A stretch of DNA of 64,000 nucleotides from Candidatus Dechloromonas phosphorivorans (lineage in GTDB: Bacteria > Pseudomonadota > Gammaproteobacteria > Burkholderiales > Rhodocyclaceae): positions 124,001 through 188,000 of the forward strand of contig JADKIP010000017.1 of the NCBI GenBank assembly GCA_016721185.1, read 5' to 3'. The notes beneath the pieces were generated by a model that saw only the letters and a program-made list of their open reading frames with translations, was not told the DNA's origin and made no database searches. The translations under genes were made by a program, and so were the position numbers. Shown here one piece after another: positions 53,500-61,169 of the stretch. Every line of letters begins with the position of its first letter. Position 1 is the stretch's first letter.

Positions 53500-54834
53500 T
53501 CAACGTCCGCGCGAGGTGCCCGGCGCCTTGCCGCCGGCGCTGTTGGTCGCCTTGGCCGCACTGCGGCGGGCCGGCTTTGCGGGCGCGCCGTCGAAGCCTT
53601 CCCAGTTGGACGGCAGGTTTTTGGCCGCGCGGCCACCGGGCACCTTGGGCTTTTTCGGCTTTTTTACCAGTTGACCGGCGCCATTGGTCATCGGCACGCG
53701 GTGGTCCGGCTCGAAACCGGGTTCTTCATCGCGGCTCAGCGTTTGTTTGGTCAGCGTTTCAATGGCGGCAAGCAGGGGCGCTTCGTCGGCACAGACCAGC
53801 GAAATCGCCTCACCCGTCGCGCCAGCCCGGCCGGTGCGGCCAATGCGGTGGATGTAATCCTCGGCGACGATCGGCAGATCAAAATTCACCACCTGCGGCA
53901 GATCGTCGATATCCAGACCGCGTGCCGCGACATCGGTAGCGACCAGAATCTGAATCTCGCCGGCCTTGAAACTTTCCAGCGCCCGCAAGCGGGCCGGTTG
54001 CGGCTTGTCGCCGTGAATGGCGTCAGCCTTGATTTTCTTGGCGAGCAACTGGCTGACCAGTTCATCAACGCCTTTACGCGTCTTGACGAAAACCAGCACC
54101 TGCCCCCAGCGCCGGTCTTTCAGCATTTTCAGGAAGAGTTCCGGCTTGCGTTTCTTGTCGACCGGCACAACCCATTGCTTGATAGCCTTGACGGTGCTGT
54201 TGCGCGGGCTGATTTCGATCGAGAGCGGGTCGTGCAGCCGGGCCTTGGCCATGCTGCGGATTTCGTCGGAGAAAGTGGCGGAGAACAGCAGGGTCTGGCG
54301 CTGCTTGGGCAGCGCGGCGAAAACCGTCGCCAGTTCCTGAGCGAAACCGAGGTCGAGCATGCGGTCGGCCTCGTCGAGAATCAGCGTTTCCACCTGCTTG
54401 AACTTGATGGCGTTCTGGCGGAAAAGGTCGAGCAGGCGGCCGGGCGTGGCCACGAGAATATCGACCCCACGGCGCAGGCGCATCATCTGCGGGTTGATGC
54501 TGACGCCGCCATAAGTCGCATAGGTGCTGACCGGCAGGTGTTCGCCATACTGACGGAAACTGGCTTGCACCTGTTCGGCGAGTTCGCGGGTCGGCACCAG
54601 CACGAGGGCGCGGATCGAGTTGCTCGCTGCCTTTTCGCCTTCGCTCAAGCGTTGCAATACCGGCAGCGCAAAACCGGCCGTTTTGCCGGTACCGGTCTGG
54701 GCCGCGGCCATCAGATCACGTCCGGCGAGGACGGCAGGAATGGCTTGCAATTGAATCGGCGTGGGCGTTTTGTAGCCAAGCGTTTCGAGCGCTTGCAGCA
54801 GCGGAGCGGCGAGGCCGAGGGAAGCAAAGGTCAT
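53500..54834 (-). CDS. rhlE: DEAD-box RNA helicase, RhlE type
   Basis: 444 residues from ATG 54834 (MTFASLGLAAPLLQALETLG). Q motif YKTPTPIQLQAIP, Walker A AAAQTGTGKTAGF, DEAD box ETLILDEADRMLDLGF, SAT motif LFSATFSDEIRSMA, and YIHRIGRTGRAGATG. Basic, low-complexity C-terminus (KKPKKPKVPGG...) typical of RNA-binding tails. Remodels RNA, probably in ribosome assembly or decay. Confidence 0.95.
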   Translation of the reverse strand: MTFASLGLAAPLLQALETLGYKTPTPIQLQAIPAVLAGRDLMAAAQTGTGKTAGFALPVLQRLSEGEKAASNSIRALVLVPTRELAEQVQASFRQYGEHLPVSTYATYGGVSINPQMMRLRRGVDILVATPGRLLDLFRQNAIKFKQVETLILDEADRMLDLGFAQELATVFAALPKQRQTLLFSATFSDEIRSMAKARLHDPLSIEISPRNSTVKAIKQWVVPVDKKRKPELFLKMLKDRRWGQVLVFVKTRKGVDELVSQLLAKKIKADAIHGDKPQPARLRALESFKAGEIQILVATDVAARGLDIDDLPQVVNFDLPIVAEDYIHRIGRTGRAGATGEAISLVCADEAPLLAAIETLTKQTLSRDEEPGFEPDHRVPMTNGAGQLVKKPKKPKVPGGRAAKNLPSNWEGFDGAPAKPARRSAAKATNSAGGKAPGTSRGR

Positions 54835-55032
54835 GGCGAAATCAGTACAACGGGAAAGGGGCGAGTTTAACCGCTTCACCGGATAACGGCGTTAGGCAAG
54901 GCAGCTTGCCGCATCAATCACCTACTCGCTTGGTTCGTGCCCCACTTGAGCTTGTCTGGCGCGTAGAACTGAAGACGCCTGCGTCCTGTCATACTCAAGC
55001 GGGTAACAACTATTTGCCGACAGGGGAAATCA

Positions 55033-55194
55033 ATGCTTCAAGCCATTCTTGAGAACCGTTTACTACTCTCTGCAATCATTCTTCTGCTCTTGTTGATGGT
55101 GCCGGTTCTAATCGTGCGCGGTCGCAAATTGCGAGATTCGTCACAGCCTGACCGGCGGAAACACGCACGAGCGGGTGTCGAGCGGAGAGCTTGA
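55033..55194 (+). CDS. Small single-helix membrane protein
   Basis: 53 residues, missed by size: MLQAILENRLLLSAIILLLL, a long hydrophobic helix, then a positively charged tail (RGRKLRDSSQPDRRKHARAG). A GGGGAAA ribosome-binding site precedes it. Isolated between convergent neighbours; function unknown. Confidence 0.4.
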   Translation: MLQAILENRLLLSAIILLLLLMVPVLIVRGRKLRDSSQPDRRKHARAGVERRA

Positions 55195-55320
55195 TGGCTT
55201 CCCCAAGCAGGTAAGGAAAGCCATCTTAGGCGCCATGACTGGTTCTCGACTTGCAGGCCGTCAGAGACTTAAGTGACACACCAGGATGGGCGCAGCGCCG
55301 TTTTGCGTTTCTGACAACGC

Positions 55321-56592
55321 TTAGCCAAACCGTCTCGCCGCATCCACCGCCAAACCCGCCCCGATACTGCCAAACAGGTCGCCTTCCACCGCCTGCGCCT
55401 TGGGCAGTTGCGCCGCGATGCGCTCCCGCAGCGCCGGGATGCCGCTTGATCCGCCGGTGAAAAATACCGTGTCGATGCGCTCGGCGGCGATACCGGCCGT
55501 CGGCAGCAGATTTGCTACGGTCGACTCGATTTTTTCGACTAATTGCGTCGAGGCCAGTTCGAATTCCAGGCGGCTCAAGGTGTGCATTTCGCCGGGGGCG
55601 AAGGCATCCAGTCGCAAGGTCGCCTGATCGTCTGCCGAGAGGGCGATCTTGGCTTGTTCAACCTGATGCGCCAGCCAGTGACCGGCGCGGTTTTCGATCA
55701 GGGCGAGCAGGCGTTCCAGCCGTTCCGGCTCCAGCGCATCAATATAGAGACGTTGTTGGTCCGACCAGACTTGCCGGGTGTAGGCGAAGTTGATGGTGTG
55801 CCAGGTGGCGAGGTTGAAATAGATGCTGGCCGGCATTTCGCGGCCATTTTTCAGCGTGCTGCGGTAGCCGAGGTGGGGCATGACGCCGGCCAGGCTGAGC
55901 TGGCGGTCGAAGTCGGTGCCGCCGATATGGACGCCGCCGTTGGCCAGCACGTCGCTGCGCCGGTCGGCGGCTTTGGCGCGTTGCGGGGAAAGGCGAACGA
56001 TGGAGAAGTCCGAGGTGCCGCCGCCGATGTCGGCGATCAGCACGATTTCTTCGCGCTGGATTTGCGTTTCGTAATGGTAGGCGGCGGCAATCGGCTCGAA
56101 CTGGAAGCTGATGTCCTTGAAGCCGATGGCGTGGGCGATTTCGCCCAGGGTGTTTTCGGCGAGCTGGTCGGCGGCGGGGTTGTCATCGACAAAAAAGACC
56201 GGGCGGCCGAAAACGGCTTGCTCGAAGCTGCGCCCGGCTTCGCTTTCGGCCCGCGCTTTCAGGGTGCCGATGAATTCCTTGAGCAGGTCGCGGAAGACGA
56301 TGGCGCGGCCGTTAACTTCGGTGCGGCCGTCGATCAGGCTGCTGCCGAGCAGGCTTTTCAGGGAGCGCATCAGGCGGCCTTCGGTGCCGGCCAGGTATTC
56401 GCTCAGACCGTTGCGGCCGACGCTGACGGTGTCGGCTTCGGCATTGAAGAAGACGACCGAGGGCAGCGTCGGCTTGCCGTCTTCCAGCGTCAACAGCGTC
56501 GGTTGGCCGGGGCGCAACCAGCCGACGGTGGAGTTGGAGGTGCCGAAATCGATGCCGCAGGCGCGGGCGGGTGAAGCGTGCATGGGGATCAA
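55321..56592 (-). CDS. Hsp70-like protein (YegD type)
   Basis: 423 residues with an actin-like ATPase fold: GIDFGTSNSTVGWLRPG (phosphate 1), IADIGGGTSDFSIVRL (phosphate 2) and DTVFFTGGSSGIPALRERI (adenosine). It lacks the substrate-binding domain of DnaK; short Hsp70 relatives like YegD have this layout. Possible starts: 56592 or ATG 56583 (MHASPARACGIDFGTS). The cellular role of the family is poorly known. Confidence 0.9.
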   Translation of the reverse strand: MIPMHASPARACGIDFGTSNSTVGWLRPGQPTLLTLEDGKPTLPSVVFFNAEADTVSVGRNGLSEYLAGTEGRLMRSLKSLLGSSLIDGRTEVNGRAIVFRDLLKEFIGTLKARAESEAGRSFEQAVFGRPVFFVDDNPAADQLAENTLGEIAHAIGFKDISFQFEPIAAAYHYETQIQREEIVLIADIGGGTSDFSIVRLSPQRAKAADRRSDVLANGGVHIGGTDFDRQLSLAGVMPHLGYRSTLKNGREMPASIYFNLATWHTINFAYTRQVWSDQQRLYIDALEPERLERLLALIENRAGHWLAHQVEQAKIALSADDQATLRLDAFAPGEMHTLSRLEFELASTQLVEKIESTVANLLPTAGIAAERIDTVFFTGGSSGIPALRERIAAQLPKAQAVEGDLFGSIGAGLAVDAARRFG

Positions 56593-56659
56593 AAATCGGG
56601 TCTGTAAAGCGTCGGGGGCGCGATGCTACTTGGCGACAGGGCGACTGTCCAGTTTGGCG

Positions 56660-58216
56660 CTAGGCCATTCGGCGGCGCAGCCAGGCGCTGGTTTGATCGA
56701 CCGCGATGGAGAGCAGCAGCATGGCGATGATTACGGTCGACGCCTGGGCGTAGTGAAAAAGCGAGAGCTCGAAATAGAGCAACTGGCCGAGCCCGCCGGC
56801 ACCGACAAAACCCAGGATGGCCGCCATCCGGATATTCATTTCCCAACGGTAGAGCGTGTAGGCGATTAACTGCGGAGCGGCGCCGGGCAGCGTGCCATAA
56901 AGAAAAGCCAGCCCGCTCGGCACACCGCTCAGGCGCAGGGCGCGGCCGGGGGCGGCGGGGGCGTTGTCGAGCGCTTCGGCATAAAGCCGGCCAAGCACGC
57001 CGGTGGTGTGCAGCGCGAGCGCCAGAACACCGGCGAAGGGGCCGAGACCGACGCTGAGCGCCGTGATCGTGGCCCAGACCAGTTCCGGGACTGAGCGCAG
57101 GGCGTTGAAGATGAAATTGAACAGCAGGCGCGGTCGGGCCTGCGCGAGCAGCAGGCCGGCAAGCGCCGCGAACAAGGTGCCGACTGCCGAAATGGCCAGT
57201 GTTTCCCAAACCCCCTGCGCCACTTTGCGCAGCCAGGCCGCCGACAGATCGGGCGGGAAAAAGCTGCCGATGAATTGATTGATTGAGCTGGCGGATTCGA
57301 GCGTGAAGAGCGCACCAAAACCGATGTCGAGAAACCAGAAACTGGCCGTGACGGCAGCGACAAAAATCGCCAGCAGGCCGGTGCTGCCGGGGCCAAAGGG
57401 CGCGGCGCTGGGCGGCGGCGCTTGGTCGAGGCTGCGGCGCAGGCCGCTGGAAATGAGATCGGCGACAAAAACCAGCAGCAAAAAGGTGATCAGGATGCTC
57501 GCCGCCTCGCCGCCGTTGAACATTTTCATCGCCTGATCCATCAATTGGCCAAGCCCGCCAGCGCCGACGAAGCCCATGACCACCGAGGCGCGAACGGCGC
57601 ATTCCCAGCGGTAAACCGTGTAGGAGGCGAGTTCTTTGCTGACTTGCGGAATGACGCCGTAAAGGATGGCCAGTGGCCGGCTGGCACCGTTCAGGCGCAA
57701 GGCGCGGGCCGGGGCGGCGTCGACTGATTCGAGAATCTCAGCATAGACCTTGGCCAGCATGCCGCCGTAAGTCAGGCCGAGGGCGAGCACGCCGGCCGCG
57801 GGGCCAAGCCCGAAAACGCGGACAAAAACCAGTGCCCAGACGAGTTCCGGTACGCCGCGCAAAATGGTTAACAGGCTGCGGATCAGCGGGTTGAGCGTTG
57901 GCTTTTCCCGCCCGGCGGCACTGGCCAGATACGCCAGCGGCAGGGCAAGCAGGCCGGCCAGGGCCATGCCGGCGGTGGCGATGGCGAGTGTTTCCAGCGT
58001 TGCCTTGCCGAGATAGCCGAGGAATTCGCTGCCACGCTCCGGCGGCAAAAAGCCGCTGAGGAAGCTGCCGATCACCTTCAGGTTGGACGGGTCAAAGAGT
58101 GCGCCGGGGCTGACTTCGGCGGCCTGGAACAGCGGCCAGAGAATGAACAGCGCCAGTAACGCTGAATAGAAACGAGGTTGGCTGGCCGGGTCGCGCTCGG
58201 CCGGTTTCAGGTGCAT
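56660..58216 (-). CDS. phnE: PhnE-type ABC transporter permease, tandem fused
   Basis: About 518 residues from ATG 58216, overlapping the ATPase stop by 10 bases. It holds two homologous permease halves, each with the PhnE coupling loop (SVDAAPARALRLNGASRPLA and ALDNAPAAPGRALRLSGVPS) and a following YTVYRWECAVRASVVMGFVG / YTLYRWEMNIRMAAILGFVG block. Usually PhnE is a single ~260-residue permease that dimerises; here both are on one chain. Transports a phosphonate/phosphite or related oxyanion. Confidence 0.9.
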   Translation of the reverse strand: MHLKPAERDPASQPRFYSALLALFILWPLFQAAEVSPGALFDPSNLKVIGSFLSGFLPPERGSEFLGYLGKATLETLAIATAGMALAGLLALPLAYLASAAGREKPTLNPLIRSLLTILRGVPELVWALVFVRVFGLGPAAGVLALGLTYGGMLAKVYAEILESVDAAPARALRLNGASRPLAILYGVIPQVSKELASYTVYRWECAVRASVVMGFVGAGGLGQLMDQAMKMFNGGEAASILITFLLLVFVADLISSGLRRSLDQAPPPSAAPFGPGSTGLLAIFVAAVTASFWFLDIGFGALFTLESASSINQFIGSFFPPDLSAAWLRKVAQGVWETLAISAVGTLFAALAGLLLAQARPRLLFNFIFNALRSVPELVWATITALSVGLGPFAGVLALALHTTGVLGRLYAEALDNAPAAPGRALRLSGVPSGLAFLYGTLPGAAPQLIAYTLYRWEMNIRMAAILGFVGAGGLGQLLYFELSLFHYAQASTVIIAMLLLSIAVDQTSAWLRRRMA

Positions 58217-59031
58217 GCGGAGCGCAGAGGCGGGGTGCTGGCGGCTTGGGGCGTAAAGCAAGCTTCGTTGGATTGCGTCGGCAGAATCTGCCCTTCGCTG
58301 GCGTAAAGCTCGTGCAGCATGGCCTCGCTGACCGAGCTGGCGGGCAGGTCGAAAGCGATACGCCCGGCCTTGATGCCGACAATGCGGGGAAAACTGTTGA
58401 GCGCCAGATCGACCGCGTGCAGGCTGGCGACCAGCGTCGCACCACGGCTGGCGGCATCATCGATCAGGCGCTGCAGGCTGCTTTGTGCCAGGACCGGATC
58501 GAGGGCGGAAACCGGCTCGTCGGCCAGAATCAGGTCGGCTTGCTGATACAAAACGCGGGCGATGCCGACGCGCTGCAATTGGCCGCCGGAGAGTTGGTCG
58601 CAACGCTGGAAAATTTTGTCGGCCAGGTCGAGCCGGGCCAGCGCTTCGCGTGCGCCGGGAATATCGAGCGGATAAAACAGCGAGGCCAGCGATTTCCAGA
58701 CCGGCCATTGGCCGAGCCGGCCAGCTAAAACGGCGGTGATGACGCGCTGTCGACCGGGAATCGGCGGTGCCTGATGAACGGTGCCGATGCGGGCACGCAA
58801 ACGCTTGAGTGCTGCGGTCGACGCCGTATTTTGGCCAAAATCAAGGATGCTGACCTGCCCGCTGCTCGGCGCTAATGCCGTGCCAAGCAGCGAAATCAGA
58901 GAAGTTTTGCCGGCGCCGGACGGCCCGATCAGGGCGATGTGCTCGCCCTGATCGGCTTGCAGCGTGATGCCGTCGAGCGCGACAAAACCGTTGGCGTGAG
59001 TCAGACCCACGCCATTTAAAGCAAAACTCAC
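58207..59031 (-). CDS. phnC: PhnC-type ABC transporter ATP-binding protein
   Basis: 274 residues. Walker A ALIGPSGAGKTSLISLLG, signature DQLSGGQLQRVGIARVL, Walker B LILADEPVSALDPVLAQSS and VASLHAVDLAL. The C-terminal 30 residues are Pro/Ala/Ser-rich. It overlaps the phnD stop by four bases and runs into the permease start, so phnD-phnC-phnE are one operon. Confidence 0.9.
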   Translation of the reverse strand: MSFALNGVGLTHANGFVALDGITLQADQGEHIALIGPSGAGKTSLISLLGTALAPSSGQVSILDFGQNTASTAALKRLRARIGTVHQAPPIPGRQRVITAVLAGRLGQWPVWKSLASLFYPLDIPGAREALARLDLADKIFQRCDQLSGGQLQRVGIARVLYQQADLILADEPVSALDPVLAQSSLQRLIDDAASRGATLVASLHAVDLALNSFPRIVGIKAGRIAFDLPASSVSEAMLHELYASEGQILPTQSNEACFTPQAASTPPLRSACT

Positions 59032-59906
59032 TTGAGCAAACCGGCCGCGTGGGCCGCCTTCTCGATACCGTCGTAGTTTTCCTTTTTGGTCGGGATGAAC
59101 TTGGCGGCGCGTTGCAAGCCGAGAATTTCCTTGTGTTCCGGATTGGCCGGATCAAGCTTGAGGAAGGCGTCGGTCAGCTTTTTGATCAACGCCGGGTCGA
59201 GGTCGCCGCGCACCGTCCAGTTGTAATCGAAATAAGGCGGTGTCGTGGCGAAGACGTGCACCTTGTCGGTATCGACTTTTTTCTGTTCAACCAGCTTGTC
59301 CCAGACCGAGGCGTTCAGCACGCCGGCGTCGGCCTTGCCGGCGGCGACGAAGGCGACGGTGGCGTCATGCGCGCCAGAGAAGGCGACGCGCTTGAAGTCG
59401 GTTTCCGGATTGAGGCCGGCCTGCTGCAGGAAGAAGCGCGGCATCAGACTGCCCGAGGTCGAGGACGGTGCACCGAAGGCAAAGGTCTTGCCCTTGAGGT
59501 CGGCAAGGGTCTTGATGGCCGGGTCGGCGGTAATGAATTTGGAAGTGAATTTGGCATCTTCCTCACGCTGGGCGATCGGGATGGCCGTGCCATTGGTGCG
59601 GATTTTGGCCTGAATAAAAGTGAAGCCGCCGAGCCAGGCGAGGTCGATTTTCTTGGTCGCCAAAGATTCAACCACGGCGGCGTAGTCGGAAACCGGTGTG
59701 AAGACCACCTTCATGCCGGTTTGGGCTTCGAGATATTTGCCGAGCGGCGCGAACTTGCGCTGCAGTTCGGTGGGTGCCTCGTCAGGAATGGCCGAGACGC
59801 GCAGAACGGCATCTTCCGCCACGGCGGGCAGGTTGCCGAGGGTGGCAGCGAAGGCGCAGGCGAGCGCGCCTTTGAGCGCCCAACGGCGCGCGATGGAACA
59901 GGTCAT
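59028..59906 (-). CDS. phnD: PhnD-type ABC transporter substrate-binding protein (phosphonate, phosphite or selenate group)
   Basis: 292 residues with signal peptide (RRWALKGALACAFAATLGNLPAVAEDA). Family blocks AIPDEAPTELQRKFAPLGKY, TPVSDYAAVVESLATKKIDL, AWLGGFTFIQAK and FGAPSSTSGSLMPRFFL. The ISAIPDEAPTEL-like start recalls the PhnD subgroup that some annotations call putative selenate-binding. The ligand cannot be told from sequence. First gene of the operon. Confidence 0.88.
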   Translation of the reverse strand: MTCSIARRWALKGALACAFAATLGNLPAVAEDAVLRVSAIPDEAPTELQRKFAPLGKYLEAQTGMKVVFTPVSDYAAVVESLATKKIDLAWLGGFTFIQAKIRTNGTAIPIAQREEDAKFTSKFITADPAIKTLADLKGKTFAFGAPSSTSGSLMPRFFLQQAGLNPETDFKRVAFSGAHDATVAFVAAGKADAGVLNASVWDKLVEQKKVDTDKVHVFATTPPYFDYNWTVRGDLDPALIKKLTDAFLKLDPANPEHKEILGLQRAAKFIPTKKENYDGIEKAAHAAGLLK

Positions 59907-60031
59907 GGATATCTCCGGTTTTCAAAACAACCGCTACCGTGCGGATGCCGCGGCAGCTTACTAAAAGCAAAATGAGGCGGTACCCAGACCGCGGAAAAGA
60001 TTATAGCGGGGCGCGGTGCTAATATTTCGGC

Positions 60032-60532
60032 ATGAAAGAACTCGAAAATCTGGCCCAGGAATTGGGTACCGCGCTGCTCGCCCGCGGCGAATATCTGACC
60101 GCCGCCGAGTCTTGTACCGGCGGTTGGCTGGCGCAATCGGTGACCGCCAATGCGGGTAGTTCCGCCTGGTTCGATCGCGGTTTTGTCACTTACTCGAATG
60201 CGGCGAAGGTGGAGATGCTCGGTGTGCCGGAAGCGACGCTGGCCAATCACGGGGCCGTTTCCGAGCCGACGGCGCGGGCGATGGTGCAAGGCGCCCTGGC
60301 CCACAGCCACGCTGACTGGGCGGTGGCGATTACCGGCGTTGCCGGCCCAACCGGCGGCTCGCGGGAAAAACCGGTGGGCACGGTCTGCTTTGCCTGGGCC
60401 GGAAAAGACGGCGGCTGTGAGGCGCAGACCTGCCACTTTGCAGGTGATCGGGCGGCAGTCAGGCAGCATTCGGTGCGGCATGCCTTGAAGGGGTTGTTGG
60501 CGCGACTGGACAGCAACCCTTTGGTGGCCTGA
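60032..60532 (+). CDS. pncC: Nicotinamide-nucleotide amidohydrolase PncC (CinA C-domain)
   Basis: 166 residues; hydrolyses NMN to nicotinic acid mononucleotide plus ammonia in NAD recycling. Landmarks TAAESCTGGWLAQSVTANAG, STWFDRGFVTYSNAAKVEML-type block, GAVSEPTARAMVQGAL, AITGVAGPTGGSREKPVGTV. Stand-alone version of the CinA C-terminal domain. Divergent from the phn operon. Confidence 0.93.
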   Translation: MKELENLAQELGTALLARGEYLTAAESCTGGWLAQSVTANAGSSAWFDRGFVTYSNAAKVEMLGVPEATLANHGAVSEPTARAMVQGALAHSHADWAVAITGVAGPTGGSREKPVGTVCFAWAGKDGGCEAQTCHFAGDRAAVRQHSVRHALKGLLARLDSNPLVA

Positions 60533-60652
60533 AAGCGGCGTAAGTTCCTGCCGTGTTGCGAAAATGCCGACAAAGACAAATTATTTTGTCATGCTTGCGG
60601 CGAGTGCTCAGCCCGCAGTCAACGCCCCGCCCGCCTGTCTAGCTGACTTGGC

Positions 60653-61072
60653 TTAGCCTCGGGGCTGGGCAAGTTGCCCGTTGAGCAGAGCACCCAGTTT
60701 TCGGTCGGTCTTGAGAATGTGCTCATAAAGCCAGTTGTTGAGAAAACTCACCAGCTCGCTCATCGTCTCGTCCCGTTCGGACTCAGCCTTGGCGCGCAGC
60801 CTCCCGATCTGCTCGATAAATAGCCGGTGCTGTTGCAGATGTTCTGCTGCATGGCTTTCGGCCTGAGGCAGTCCCGCCATCAAGGCTTCTTCGGTGGTGA
60901 AATGAAATGTGACGTAATTGCCAAGACGTTGCAGCACATCCTCCAGCACGATTTGTCCACGTCGAGCGAGGCTTGCATCATCGAGTTCATTGATCATTCC
61001 GATCAACTCTTCGTGCTGTAAATCAATCGTTCGTATGCCGGTTTCAAGCTCGCGGCTCCACGCAATTCGCAT
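60653..61072 (-). CDS. Bacteriohemerythrin
   Basis: 139 residues from ATG 61072 (MRIAWSRELETGIRTIDLQH). Diiron ligand pattern: His in IDLQHEELIG, FHFTTEEALM (His and Glu), HAAEHLQQHRLF and LYEHILKTDRKLG (His and Asp). Binds O2, and possibly NO, in the cytoplasm; could sense or deliver oxygen. Divergent from the c-di-GMP protein gene with about 100 bases between, which suggests a shared oxygen-related control, by inference. Confidence 0.92.
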   Translation of the reverse strand: MRIAWSRELETGIRTIDLQHEELIGMINELDDASLARRGQIVLEDVLQRLGNYVTFHFTTEEALMAGLPQAESHAAEHLQQHRLFIEQIGRLRAKAESERDETMSELVSFLNNWLYEHILKTDRKLGALLNGQLAQPRG

Positions 61073-61169
61073 ATGACGCTCCTCAAAGAAATAATTTCGC
61101 CATAGTGTATATTCCATTCTGAAAGGGGAAAAATATCAAAATCATAAAACCTGACTCCCTGTATGGATA

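Noticed and set aside
55543..56574. 343-codon open frame opposite the Hsp70-like gene
   Set aside because: Shadow frame; the minus strand encodes all ATPase motifs.
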